Shown here: positions 52,329-62,360 of the stretch, piece by piece
Numbering within the stretch: the stretch's first letter is position 1
Layout: each line of letters begins with the position of its first letter
Source of the DNA: Streptomyces sp. I05A-00742
Lineage (GTDB): Bacteria > Actinomycetota > Actinomycetes > Streptomycetales > Streptomycetaceae
Reading direction: 5' to 3'
Assembly (NCBI RefSeq): GCF_013055795.1
Contig: NZ_JABETO010000004.1
Location: 235,052-299,051 of the forward strand
DNA length: 64,000 nucleotides
Position numbers and translations under genes: made by a program
The notes under the pieces: generated by a model
What the model saw: the letters and a program-made list of their open reading frames with translations, nothing else
Told to the model about the DNA's origin: nothing
Database searches by the model: none

Positions 52329-55079
52329 GTGACACAGGCTGAACGCGAGCGCACCACCCTCCTCCAGATTCTGGAGGAGATGGATTTACGGGGGCTGGAG
52401 CTCCCCGAGGAACTCGTGCCGTTCCTGGAGAACGTCCACCGGCACGAGGGCCTGCCCGGTAAGGACAAGTTGATCACCGGGCAGTTCCCCGGTTACACCG
52501 ACGAGCCGGGCGATCCGAACCCCGTCGACGGCGTGTTCGTCTCGACCACCCGGCTCGGCGGCGACACGCTCACGGCGTTCGTGCTGAGCGTACGGGTCGG
52601 ATTCGACGGCTCGACCCTGCCGCTGGTCGGCGACGGGATCCCCGAAGGGGCACTGACCTTTCCGCTGCTGCGGGTGATCTACGTCTCGCGCCCGCTGGAC
52701 ATGACCGCTACGGACCGGCTGACCGCTCTGCTCGCCGAGTACGGTCTCGCCGAACGGGTCTTCCCCCGCCCCAACGCGATGTCCGACAACGTCTGGGCCA
52801 AGGGCTTCACCGGAGTCCTCACCTGGAAGGTCAACGGCGGCGAGATGCCCGCCCTCGCGGTGCGCGTCGAAAAGGAGAAGGAGGACGAGCCTCCGGAGCC
52901 GGACAAGGAGATCCGCGTTCCGGGGCTGCCGGTGTCCTACGGGCCGCTGGAGATCGCCGCGCTCATGCGGGGCCGGGACAAGAAGTACCTCCGTATCTAC
53001 TTCACCGGTGAACTGCGCATCGCCGGATCGGTGTTCGCCCTGGACGGCCTCGGACTGACCATCCCGCTCAAGCTGGGGAGGATTCCTCAGCCGCGGCTGG
53101 CCGGGGCTTCTCTCGCCCTGCGCCGCAGCGCACCGCCGATGGCCATCGACGCGGCGCTGCGCTGGACGGACAGCAAGGACGAGGCGGTCGCCGGCGGGCT
53201 GCTGGGCCTCGTCAGGGTGAGCACGCCCATGGTGGAGGTGATGGGCGCGGGCGGGTTCGCGCGGGCCTCGACGGGGTACTCCACGGTGTTCCTTTATGTG
53301 GAGGCGTTGCTGGCGGAGGGGCGATCGCTGTTCGGGCCGCCGCCGTTCACCGTCACCGGGGTGTCGGGCGGATTCGGCCTCAACAGCCGGGTGATCCCGC
53401 CTTCGGCCACCCAGCTGCCCGAGTTCCCCCTGATCGGCCGGCTGAACGACGCCCCCACCACCCCGGGCGAGCCCGCGCCTCAGCCACCGGAGCCGATGGA
53501 CATGCTGGACCGGCTCGCCGGACGCGCGGGCTGGGTGCGGCCCGAGGAGGGCTCGTACTGGGCGGCGGTCGGGGTGCGGTTCACCTCCTTCCGCTTCATC
53601 GAGACGCAGGCGCTGGCGCTCGTCGAGTTCGGCAACCGGCTCAACCTGATGCTGCTGGGCCGCACTTCCCTCAGCCTGCCGAAGACCGTCGTCCCCGGCC
53701 GCAAGGAGCACGCGCGGCTCAACATCGACCTGCGGCTGGCGTTCCTGTCCGAGCAGCACCTGCTCGCGCTGGACGTCGCGGTGGGAGCGGGCTCGTACAT
53801 CTTCGACCCGGCCTGCACGCTCAGCGGCGGGCTCGCCGTGTACATCTGGACCGGTGGTGACCGGGGCGGTGACTTCGTCATCAGCCTCGGCGGCTACCAC
53901 CCGCAGTTCCCGCTGCCCCCGCACTACCCGAGGCCCGCCCGTCTCGGCCTGGAGTGGAACCCGTGCAGCCGGGTCAGCGTCCGCGCCTCCGGCTACACCG
54001 CGCTCACGCCGGGCGCGGTGATGTTCGGCGGAGCACTCGCCGCCCGCTATGAGAAGGGGCTGCTGAGCGCCTGGTTCACGGCGCATCTGGACGCGCTCAT
54101 CCAGTGGAAGCCGTTCTATCTGGACATCGCGCTGGGCATCTCGATCGGCGTGGCCTTCACCATCAAGGTCTGGTTTGTGAAGGTGCGGGTCTCCATCGAG
54201 GTCGGCATCGACCTTCAGCTGTGGACTCCGCCGATGGGCGGCCGGGTCTCCGTCCGGGTGTGGTTCGTCTCGTTCTCGTTCGACTTCGGCTCCTCCCGGG
54301 CGGGCGCCCCGCCCGTGCCGTGGGGCGAGTTCCAGATGCAGCTGCCCGCGCCGGTGCGGACCAAGACGGAGAAGGGCCTGCTGCTGGACGCGGACTCCTC
54401 GGAGCGCGAAGCGCGCGCCGCTGCGGACGCGCCGCTGCTGGTGTCCCCGGACGGCTTCGCGTTCTCCACCGAGTCGGCGCTGCCCGCCTCCGAAGTGCGG
54501 ATCAACGACAAGACGTACGCCACCGCGGACACCATCGACATCCGGCCGATGCGCAAGAGCGGTGTCACCTCGCGGCACCTGGTCCGCATCCGGAAGGGCG
54601 GTCTCGACTTCGACGCCGTGGACAACGGCTGGAGCATCACCGTGCAACGCCGCGGTCTTCCCCGCTCGCTGTGGGGCAGCCCGCTGGCCGACCCGGCCGA
54701 GGCGGCGCGGGAGGAGGGGCTGATCCCCGGGATGATCACCGGGCTGCACTTCGAGGTGCCCAAGCCCGAACTCGGCGTGGGGCTCGGCCCGGTCAGCTCA
54801 CGCTCCCTCGGCTTCGATCCGCTGCCGGACGGTGCGACGCCGCTGCGGGACGCCGCTCCCGCCGGGCCCGCCCCGTGCCCGGGGGACGACCGCACCGTCG
54901 AGTTGATCACCACCACGCTTGCCGCGCAGGAGACCGTCATCCGGCGCACCGCCGTGTTCGCGGCCCTGGGGCGGCTGGACGCCGAACCCGCCAAGAACGC
55001 GGACTCCCCGCTGACGGCCTACGCGGACCTGGCGGGCCGCACTATGACCAACGCACCCATGACGGCGGACGCGGCCTGA
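52329..55079 (+). CDS. DUF6603-like protein
   Basis: 916 aa. Resembles the DUF6603 family of large beta-rich bacterial proteins of unknown function: FGGALAARYEKGLLSAWF, YLDIALGISIGVAFTIKVWF and VSVRVWFVSFSFDFGSS near the centre (the hydrophobic, aromatic strands) and GGFGLNSRV before. Residues 600-670 are strongly hydrophobic strands but not typical helices; no signal peptide. GTG 52329 starts it. It is the third gene of the operon; family members are often found beside hemopexin-repeat genes as far as I recall, which should be checked. Confidence 0.65.
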   Translation: MTQAERERTTLLQILEEMDLRGLELPEELVPFLENVHRHEGLPGKDKLITGQFPGYTDEPGDPNPVDGVFVSTTRLGGDTLTAFVLSVRVGFDGSTLPLVGDGIPEGALTFPLLRVIYVSRPLDMTATDRLTALLAEYGLAERVFPRPNAMSDNVWAKGFTGVLTWKVNGGEMPALAVRVEKEKEDEPPEPDKEIRVPGLPVSYGPLEIAALMRGRDKKYLRIYFTGELRIAGSVFALDGLGLTIPLKLGRIPQPRLAGASLALRRSAPPMAIDAALRWTDSKDEAVAGGLLGLVRVSTPMVEVMGAGGFARASTGYSTVFLYVEALLAEGRSLFGPPPFTVTGVSGGFGLNSRVIPPSATQLPEFPLIGRLNDAPTTPGEPAPQPPEPMDMLDRLAGRAGWVRPEEGSYWAAVGVRFTSFRFIETQALALVEFGNRLNLMLLGRTSLSLPKTVVPGRKEHARLNIDLRLAFLSEQHLLALDVAVGAGSYIFDPACTLSGGLAVYIWTGGDRGGDFVISLGGYHPQFPLPPHYPRPARLGLEWNPCSRVSVRASGYTALTPGAVMFGGALAARYEKGLLSAWFTAHLDALIQWKPFYLDIALGISIGVAFTIKVWFVKVRVSIEVGIDLQLWTPPMGGRVSVRVWFVSFSFDFGSSRAGAPPVPWGEFQMQLPAPVRTKTEKGLLLDADSSEREARAAADAPLLVSPDGFAFSTESALPASEVRINDKTYATADTIDIRPMRKSGVTSRHLVRIRKGGLDFDAVDNGWSITVQRRGLPRSLWGSPLADPAEAAREEGLIPGMITGLHFEVPKPELGVGLGPVSSRSLGFDPLPDGATPLRDAAPAGPAPCPGDDRTVELITTTLAAQETVIRRTAVFAALGRLDAEPAKNADSPLTAYADLAGRTMTNAPMTADAA

Positions 55080-55153
55080 GCGGTGGGGCGGCGCCCGGCG
55101 CGCCGCAGGACGCCGATCCGAACCGACCTCTCACTCATCCGGAGGTGACCACC

Positions 55154-57499
55154 GTGCGGGAGACCGACGGTCCCGAGCTCCATGTCTTCTTCCACGACCA
55201 CTTGACCCCGCACGCGGGCGCGGGCGTCTACACCGTGACGGCCACCCACGAGCTGTATGACGCCGACGGCACCCGGCTGGACACCGCGCCCCCGCTGCCG
55301 GTCAGCGAACAGAGCTACGAGATCCGGCCGGCCCAGTTCGTCCTGGACGACGGCTCGGTGCACGCCCGGTACCCGGCGGCGGGCAGCGCCGGCTCCTACG
55401 ACACGGTGCTGCCGCACGTCACCCTGACCCGCGCCGTGCTGCCGTGGGAGCGGGAACTGTCCGGCACCCGGGCGCCGCGCGCCCACGCGCCGTGGGTCGC
55501 CCTGCTGGTCTTCCGCCAGGACGAACTGCCCGATGATCCCGCCGCGCTCGGCGACACCGTGACCCGTACCGTCTCGGAGCTGGTGCACCCCGTCGAGCCC
55601 GGCGTCATCGGCCCCGCCCTGCCCGCCGCGTCGCTCCTCTCGGACGTACGGGCGAGCAAGTGCCAGACCATCGACGTGCCGGCCGCCGTGTTCCAGGCGG
55701 TGGCGCCCTGGCAGGACGAGATGTACTACCTCGCGCATGTGCGCGATGTACGCCGCCCCGTACGGCGCTCCGACGGTGAGGAGATCACCGAGGGCCGGTA
55801 CGCGGTCGTCACCGCCAACCGCTTCCCCCGCACCGCCGGCCGCTACGCGGCTCATCTGGTGTCGCTGGAGGGGTACGAGCCGCTTCTGGTGCCCTCCCCG
55901 CCCACCGGGCACAGGGCGGTACGGCTGGTGTCGCTGCACGCGTGGTCCTTCCAGCACGACCCCGAAGGCTCGCTGGACACCGGCGCGCTGCTGCGCGGGC
56001 TCGTCGCCCCCAGCCGCCCGGACCCGGAGACCGGCCACCAGGACCCCGAGAACCTCGCCCTCCGGCTCACTCCGCCCCCGCCCGCCGGGGACGAGGACGC
56101 GGCCCAGACGTACGCGCGCCGACGGCTGGAACTGGGCCACGTCCCGGTGCCGTACCGCACCCTCTCCGGCGAACTCACCTACGCCTGGTACCGGGGCCCG
56201 GCTACTCCGGTCACCGCTCCCGAGGTCCCGGGGCAGGCCGTCGAACCGGGGCACACCACCGCCGACCACGCCCTGGTGTACGAGGCCGAGCACGGCCTGT
56301 TCGACGTCAGTTACGCGGCCGCGTGGACCCTCGGCCGTACCGCGGCACTCGCCGACCCCTCCTTCGCCTCCGAGATGACCCGCGCCCGCCGGGAGCTGGC
56401 CAACCAGGCCGCCGAGATCCGGGCGACCGCCGGGGACCCGGTGCGTTCGCGCACCGGCACCGGCCCCGGTGCCACGGGCGGCCGCGGGCTCGGCGGGCTG
56501 CGGGAACTCGCCGGCCCCGTCGGCACGTCGCTCGCCGAGGCGTTCGCCGCACCGCTCGCCGCCACCGACGAGCCCCCGCCCGCCGTGCCCCGGCGGCGGG
56601 CCCGGCCCGGCCGGGCCACCGCCCGCGCGGCGCTCACCGGCGGGCGTGCGGTGGAGCTGCTGTCGGCGACCGCGGCACGCTCCGCCCGTTCGCTCGCCGA
56701 CTGGCTGGACCGGCTCGCCCTGCTGCACGGCATCCCCTTCAGCCATCTCGTACCGGACGAGCGGATGCTGCCGGCCGAGTCGCTGCGGATGTTCCGCATC
56801 GACGAGACCTGGCTGGCGGCCGTCGTCGCGGGCGCCGCCGACCTGGGATTGCACACCAGCGCCGACCGCGAACTCGACCCGCACCTGCGCACGGCGGTCG
56901 CCGCCCGGCGCACCCCGGGCAAGGTGCCCGCCGGTGGCCTGCTGATCCGCTCCGCCCTGGTGCGGGCCTGGCCGGACTTCCCGCTCGCCCCCTCCCTCGA
57001 CGGGGCACCGGTGGCGGTGCTGCGGCACGACGTGATCGCCGAGGACACCCTGCTCGTGCTGTTCGACGCCGTCCCCGACACCGTGGAGATCCTGGAGCCG
57101 GGCCAGGGCATCCACTTCGGCATCGACGATGGGGACGTCATCTCGATGCGCAGCATCGGCGGCCCGGGCGCGCCCGCTCCGGGCGAACCTCTGGACGCCA
57201 CCTACCCGTCCCTGGACGACCCCGGTGAAGGGACCGTCTTCACCCGCCACCTACGACGCCGTCCGACCGGCGACATCCGGGACGACGTGCTGAGGTTGCG
57301 CGGCGCCGACGGCCTGGTGCCGGCGCTCGCGGCCGCGTTCGGGCAGGAGGGCCTCGAAGACCTCACTCCCGCCCAGTTCGCCGTGAACCTGGTCAACGCC
57401 CCGCAGCTGCAACGGCTGAGGCCCCGCCCGGCCACCGGCTCCACTCCGGTCACCGCACCGGCCCCCACCCCCGCCGACCACGACCGGAGCATCGCATGA
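55154..57499 (+). CDS. large protein of unknown function, operon gene 4
   Basis: 781 aa from GTG 55154, with GGAGGTGA upstream. Not recognised. It begins ETDGPELHVFFHDHLTPHAG, with strands VYTVTATHELYD, WVALLVFRQDEL and YYLAHVRDVRRP, then a helical middle (LADPSFASEMTRARRELANQ) and an Ala/Arg/Pro-rich linker around 475-500. The C-terminal part again is strand-rich. No transmembrane helix or signal peptide. Its stop overlaps the next ATG (ATGA), so the two proteins are translationally coupled and probably interact. Confidence 0.7.
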   Translation: MRETDGPELHVFFHDHLTPHAGAGVYTVTATHELYDADGTRLDTAPPLPVSEQSYEIRPAQFVLDDGSVHARYPAAGSAGSYDTVLPHVTLTRAVLPWERELSGTRAPRAHAPWVALLVFRQDELPDDPAALGDTVTRTVSELVHPVEPGVIGPALPAASLLSDVRASKCQTIDVPAAVFQAVAPWQDEMYYLAHVRDVRRPVRRSDGEEITEGRYAVVTANRFPRTAGRYAAHLVSLEGYEPLLVPSPPTGHRAVRLVSLHAWSFQHDPEGSLDTGALLRGLVAPSRPDPETGHQDPENLALRLTPPPPAGDEDAAQTYARRRLELGHVPVPYRTLSGELTYAWYRGPATPVTAPEVPGQAVEPGHTTADHALVYEAEHGLFDVSYAAAWTLGRTAALADPSFASEMTRARRELANQAAEIRATAGDPVRSRTGTGPGATGGRGLGGLRELAGPVGTSLAEAFAAPLAATDEPPPAVPRRRARPGRATARAALTGGRAVELLSATAARSARSLADWLDRLALLHGIPFSHLVPDERMLPAESLRMFRIDETWLAAVVAGAADLGLHTSADRELDPHLRTAVAARRTPGKVPAGGLLIRSALVRAWPDFPLAPSLDGAPVAVLRHDVIAEDTLLVLFDAVPDTVEILEPGQGIHFGIDDGDVISMRSIGGPGAPAPGEPLDATYPSLDDPGEGTVFTRHLRRRPTGDIRDDVLRLRGADGLVPALAAAFGQEGLEDLTPAQFAVNLVNAPQLQRLRPRPATGSTPVTAPAPTPADHDRSIA

Positions 57500-60400
57500 C
57501 CGACTCCCCCGTCAGCGCTCCCGCCGCCGCGCCGGACCTGATCGTCCCCGTACAGCTGCACGCCCTCGTCGTCAACGAGCAGGTGCGCGGGCCGGGTTCG
57601 TTCCAGCGGTTCCGTCCGGACTTCCGCAAGATGCTGCGGGACAAGGAGCCCGCCGAGCCCGCTCCCGGCCAGAGCACCTCGCTCCCCGACAACGGCGTGT
57701 ATCTGCAGTGGCAGCTGCCCGAGGCGCTGGCCACCGGGCACTACGACCCGGACACCGGGGAGACGACCTTCCCGCTGGTGCCCAACCGATGGCTGGTGGT
57801 ACGCCACCACACCGTGCCGTCCGGGCGCCCCGGAGCCGGGTCGGTACGGGCCGCCGCCTGGGTGGTGCACAGCGACTACCTGGAGATCGGCCACTACGAC
57901 AGCGCGCACGGCGCCGGCCACGCCCCCTTCCTGTCCGCCGACCCGGCGACCGGCAAGGCCCGCAGGGACTGGCTCGGCCGCGCCGTCGACCTGCGGGAAC
58001 AGCCGTGGGAGGAGCCCGAGCCGGTCGAGCTGTTCCTGACCGCGGTGGGGCCGGGGCTGCCCGCCTTCGCGGCCTTCCAGCCCTACCACCCGAACGTGTT
58101 CTCCTTCCACGACACCCTCCAGGACCTGGCCGGGTCCGGCCACAACCAGCCCGCCGACACCACCCTCGGCTACGCCGTCGTCGGCTGGTACTCCGACGAC
58201 GACAAGGACATCCTGCGACGGGCCGCCGACATCCCCGGCCTGCTCCCGCCGGACGTTGACGGTGCCGCCGGTGTGCTGCGGGCGCTGGGCTGGACGCTGC
58301 CCGGCTTCACCGACGTCGAGGACGACGGCGCGAACCCCGGGAATCCCGCCCCGGTACGGACCGTGTACAGCGGCACCGCGCTCGGCATCACCTGGGAGTA
58401 CTACGGCAACGAACCCGAGTCGGACCGGCCCGACCACTACGTTCCCCGGGTCGCCGTCGGGCACAGCACCGCCGACGCGCTCGCCGCGCTCACCGCCGAC
58501 CGGACCCGGTCGGCCCGTACCGCGGGCCTGGTCAAGGCGCTCTACCACGGCACCATCGACGCCTACGACCTCCCCGACGGCGAGGCCGAACTGGAACGCG
58601 CCGCGCACACCGCGACGTTCGGCGCCTCGGCAGGCGGCACCACCTGGACCATCGTGCCCCGGCCCGGCGGCGCCGACGGCAACGGGGACGGCCGTGGCAG
58701 TCCGGTGCCCGCGCGCGCCCGTCAGCTGCCGGGCTGGCTGGACCAGCTCAACGCCGACCAGCGGGAGTTCGACGCCACCACCATCGAACTGGCGGGGCTG
58801 CGCGAGCGACTGCGTACCCTGTGGTGGTTGCGGCAGTTGCCCGGCACCCACCCCGAAGGCTTCGACGCGGAAGCCGACGCCGAGCTCGAACCGCAGACAG
58901 CGGGCAGCCTCGCCCACCGGGCCGCCACCGCCGCCGGCCGCCTCGCCGAGCTCGCGAAGGCCATCCCCCAGGGCACCACCTCGGAAGAGGTCCAGGCCGC
59001 CATCGACGCCTACAGCGCGCGGCGTCGACTGCCCCGGGAACTGGAACTGCGTCGCACCTTCCACGACTCCTACCACCGCACCGGCGACCCCGTGGTGCTC
59101 GTCGAGGGCGCCGGCGTCAAGGCGCCACTGACCCGCGAGCCGGACGACCCGCTGCCCTGCCGGACCGTGGACAGGCTCCTTGAGGCGATGCTCGTGGACG
59201 GCGACCTGTGGGCGCCGCCCGCCGAGCTGCCCCCGCTGGACCTCCCCGAACCCCGGCCGCTCGACCTTCCGGTGCTGCCCACGCCGGGCCGGGCGCTGCT
59301 CGCCGAGTTCGCGCTGCTCGACCGGGCTGCCCGCACCCCCGGCCCGGACGATCCGCAGCGCAGCGCCCTGCACACCGCGCTCGCCACCCCCGAGCGGTAC
59401 CTGCGCGGCACACCCGCCGAGTACCTGGCCGTGTGGCGCCAGCCGTGGCTGCCCATGTACCTCCAGTGGGACCTGCGCTACTGCCCCGCCCCCTTCGAAA
59501 CGAGGGAGGGCCGCCACCGCCACTGGAGCTTCGACGGCGAGACGTACACCTGGCTGGGCACCGGCGCCGACCCCGGCAACGGCCAGGACGGACCCGAGTG
59601 GATCTCCTTCGCCAACCGCGCGTTCCTCACCCCCAGCGTGCCCTACGTGCTGGCCGCCCAGACGAAACGGCTGACCGGCACCTACGCACCCGCCGACGCG
59701 GCGGCGCTGACCGGGCTGCGCACCGCGGCCGGCGACCTCGACATGCTGTCCCAGACGCTCGACGGCTTCAATGATCACCTGCTGATGCAGGACACCGGCG
59801 TGCGTGAGGTGACCCCGAAGGACATCGCCCCGCTCATCGGCGAAGCCGGGCACGTCACCGCACCGGGGCCTCTCGACGACGACGCGGAGTTCCGGTTCCA
59901 GCCGGTCCGCGCCGGCCAGTTCTACTTCCGGGACCTGCGCATCATCGACCGGTTCGGCCGGTGTGCCGTCCTCACCGCCACCGACGGCGACCGGCACCTG
60001 CAATTCCGCCCCGTGGTCAGCGAGGACGCCACGCCGAGCGTCCCGCTCAAGCCGGACATCGACTCGCCCTCCCGCTTCGTACAGCTGCCGCCACGGCTTT
60101 TGCAGGAAGCCAGGACCCGGCTGCGCATCGAGTCCGGTGCGGACAGCGCGGCATCCACCCCGGACGCCGGCTCACCGCTGTCCGGCTGGCTGCTCGTCAA
60201 CCACTTGGACGACACGCTGCTGGTGTACGGGCCCGGCGGCGATCCGCTCGGGGAACTGCGCGTGATCCTTCCCCCGCAAGGCCCACGGCAGACCGAGTGG
60301 ACCCCGCTGCCGACCTCCCCTTACCCCCGGGCACAGGACATCGCCGACGACCACCCGCACCTGGCCGAGGTGATCCTGGAACTGCTCGGCCCCACCGGCC

Positions 60401-61227
60401 CGTTCACCGCGCTGATGGCCACCCTCGACGCCCGCCTCTCCGACACCACCGACGCCACCACCGGTGACGTCGCGACCCCGGCCCGGCTCATCGGCCGCCC
60501 TGTGGCGGTCTACCGGGCCCGGCTCGACCTGGAGCTCAAGGGCGCTCCCTTCACCAACCCCGGCTGGCATCACGCACTGAAACCCCTGCCGGAGAAGTAC
60601 CCCGACTACACCTGGCAAGTACGGCTCGGCGACCCGTCCCTGCTGACCGACGGACTGGTCGGCTACTACGCGAGCCCCACCGGGCCGGGCGGCCCCACCG
60701 ACTACCGCACCCTGTACGTCCACACGCCCGAGGTCGACGACCCGTACCTGGCCGACATCGGCAACGGCGCGTCGCTGACGCTGCCCGCGCGCCCGCCCGG
60801 GGAAGAGGTCACCCACCGCATCACCGTCCTCGCGGACCCGTACAACCCGGTGCACGCCACGACCGGGATCCTCCCGGTGACCGAACTGGCCCTGCCCGCC
60901 GAGCAGGTCGAGGCCGCGGTGCGCCGCATCCGGGCGGCCTTCCGGCTCGGCCCGCTCCTCGCCCCGGTCCGTACCCCCGCCGCTCCCGCGGAAGGCGGCG
61001 AGCCGAGCCGGACCGACGACGGCGAGGCCCTGGTGATGATCCGCCCGGCCGCCTGGCACGGGGAGTGGAGCTGGGCCGAGCCCGAAACCGACAACGGCGC
61101 CACGCGGTGGACGGAACGCCCGCTGCTCGCCGCGGACTCCGCCCCGCACCCCGACGACCCGTTGCCGCACGCCCGCGCCGGCTATCTGATGCTGCGCCCG
61201 GCCGCCTTTGGGGAGGACCCCTCGTGA
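57496..61227 (+). CDS. large protein of unknown function, operon gene 5
   Basis: 1243 aa, the largest gene in the window. It starts ATG 57496 in an ATGA overlap. N-terminal features are IVPVQLHALVVNEQ, a Trp-rich GVYLQWQLPEALATG motif and VPNRWLVVRHHTVP, then many short strands; a helical stretch (430-520) carries LRERLRTLWWLRQLPG. The C-terminal third again shows WLLVNHLDDTLLVYG. No known domain, signal peptide or membrane helix. Overlaps the next gene by GTGA. Confidence 0.7.
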   Translation: MTDSPVSAPAAAPDLIVPVQLHALVVNEQVRGPGSFQRFRPDFRKMLRDKEPAEPAPGQSTSLPDNGVYLQWQLPEALATGHYDPDTGETTFPLVPNRWLVVRHHTVPSGRPGAGSVRAAAWVVHSDYLEIGHYDSAHGAGHAPFLSADPATGKARRDWLGRAVDLREQPWEEPEPVELFLTAVGPGLPAFAAFQPYHPNVFSFHDTLQDLAGSGHNQPADTTLGYAVVGWYSDDDKDILRRAADIPGLLPPDVDGAAGVLRALGWTLPGFTDVEDDGANPGNPAPVRTVYSGTALGITWEYYGNEPESDRPDHYVPRVAVGHSTADALAALTADRTRSARTAGLVKALYHGTIDAYDLPDGEAELERAAHTATFGASAGGTTWTIVPRPGGADGNGDGRGSPVPARARQLPGWLDQLNADQREFDATTIELAGLRERLRTLWWLRQLPGTHPEGFDAEADAELEPQTAGSLAHRAATAAGRLAELAKAIPQGTTSEEVQAAIDAYSARRRLPRELELRRTFHDSYHRTGDPVVLVEGAGVKAPLTREPDDPLPCRTVDRLLEAMLVDGDLWAPPAELPPLDLPEPRPLDLPVLPTPGRALLAEFALLDRAARTPGPDDPQRSALHTALATPERYLRGTPAEYLAVWRQPWLPMYLQWDLRYCPAPFETREGRHRHWSFDGETYTWLGTGADPGNGQDGPEWISFANRAFLTPSVPYVLAAQTKRLTGTYAPADAAALTGLRTAAGDLDMLSQTLDGFNDHLLMQDTGVREVTPKDIAPLIGEAGHVTAPGPLDDDAEFRFQPVRAGQFYFRDLRIIDRFGRCAVLTATDGDRHLQFRPVVSEDATPSVPLKPDIDSPSRFVQLPPRLLQEARTRLRIESGADSAASTPDAGSPLSGWLLVNHLDDTLLVYGPGGDPLGELRVILPPQGPRQTEWTPLPTSPYPRAQDIADDHPHLAEVILELLGPTGPFTALMATLDARLSDTTDATTGDVATPARLIGRPVAVYRARLDLELKGAPFTNPGWHHALKPLPEKYPDYTWQVRLGDPSLLTDGLVGYYASPTGPGGPTDYRTLYVHTPEVDDPYLADIGNGASLTLPARPPGEEVTHRITVLADPYNPVHATTGILPVTELALPAEQVEAAVRRIRAAFRLGPLLAPVRTPAAPAEGGEPSRTDDGEALVMIRPAAWHGEWSWAEPETDNGATRWTERPLLAADSAPHPDDPLPHARAGYLMLRPAAFGEDPS

Positions 61228-62360
61228 TCCGGTACGCCCGCTCCCAGGAGACCCTGCTCACCTACGGCCTGCGCACGGTCCCCGGTGTCGTGAACGTCAG
61301 CGCCGGGGACGACCGGCAGACGGTCCGGCTGGAACTGACCGTCGGCGGACGGGCCGACGCCCCCGCCGAGTGCGAGTGGATCCGGATCGCGCTGCCCTTC
61401 GGCGTGAAGCCCGAGGACCTCACCGTGACCGCGCCGGAGGACCTGTGGACCGGCACCGAGGGCGGATCGGCTCCTGGGCACGGCGGTGGCTGGGACTCCA
61501 CGGTGAAGCGCGAGGGCGAGCAGCTCGTCGTCACCTTCGAGCCCGGTCGTGAGCCCGTCTTCGACGGCACTTTCCAGGTGACCTTCGTCGTCTCGTACAT
61601 CGTGGTGAACGAGGCCGTCGGCACCGCCACGATCAGCGTTACCGAATCGACGGCGCCGGCCAGTGGGGGCGGCTACCAGGAGCGGGCGACCACGTTTCCG
61701 GTCAACAAATGGCCCGCGGACTTCCACGTCGGCAACTTCCGCCCGGACCAGGTCACCGTCGGCAACGGCGAAAGGGTCACCCTGACCTGGGAGCGCAGCC
61801 GCGGCCCGGCGTACGTGCTGCACTGGGGCGAGAACGAGTCCCAGGACGTCAGCCAGGACAGCAGCTGGGTGTCCCTGCCTCTGGAGCGCACCACCGGCTT
61901 CATGCTGGTCGCCACCGACGACAGCAACGGTGGCGCCCCGCTGGTCCACGCGCTGACCACCGCCGTCACGGTCGAGCGCCCCAACCTCCTCGTCGGCGAC
62001 CTGGACGTGAACGGCACCACCCGGCTGCAGGGTGCCCGCCAACAGGTCGCCGTGCCCGCCGTGAGCACCTCCCAGTTCTACCGGGCCGGCACCGACGGCA
62101 CCCTGCTCGGCTTTCTGCAGGCGGCCAGCGGAGCGGCGGGCTCCACACTGGCCGCCACCGTCTACCGGGCCGGGGCGAACGAGTACACGATGCGCTTCAC
62201 CTCCGACAACAGCAGCGGGCCGCCCACGGAGACGCCCGTCAGCATTCCGGTGCCCGAAGGCGCCGAGGTGCTGCTGCACTTCGGCGGGCAGAACGGCGAC
62301 ACCCTGCAACTGGTGTGGCTGCCGCAGGGAGCCGGCACCTTCGAGGTGATCGACCGGTGA
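61224..62360 (+). CDS. beta-rich protein of unknown function, operon gene 6
   Basis: 378 aa, GTG 61224 in a GTGA overlap. N-terminal half: LELTVGGRADAPAECEWIRIALPFG and TFQVTFVVSYIVVN, immunoglobulin-like strands. C-terminal half: NLLVGDLDVNGTTRLQG and DGTLLGFLQAAS, MRFTSDNSSGPPTETPVSIP, LVWLPQGAG. It is a paralogue of the next gene (shared SDN...PSETP and LxWLPxGxG motifs). No signal peptide. Confidence 0.72.
   Translation: MIRYARSQETLLTYGLRTVPGVVNVSAGDDRQTVRLELTVGGRADAPAECEWIRIALPFGVKPEDLTVTAPEDLWTGTEGGSAPGHGGGWDSTVKREGEQLVVTFEPGREPVFDGTFQVTFVVSYIVVNEAVGTATISVTESTAPASGGGYQERATTFPVNKWPADFHVGNFRPDQVTVGNGERVTLTWERSRGPAYVLHWGENESQDVSQDSSWVSLPLERTTGFMLVATDDSNGGAPLVHALTTAVTVERPNLLVGDLDVNGTTRLQGARQQVAVPAVSTSQFYRAGTDGTLLGFLQAASGAAGSTLAATVYRAGANEYTMRFTSDNSSGPPTETPVSIPVPEGAEVLLHFGGQNGDTLQLVWLPQGAGTFEVIDR

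Noticed and set aside
57202..60003. A long minus-strand frame opposite operon genes 4-5
   Set aside because: Same antisense composition; the plus-strand genes have translational overlaps and coherent strands.
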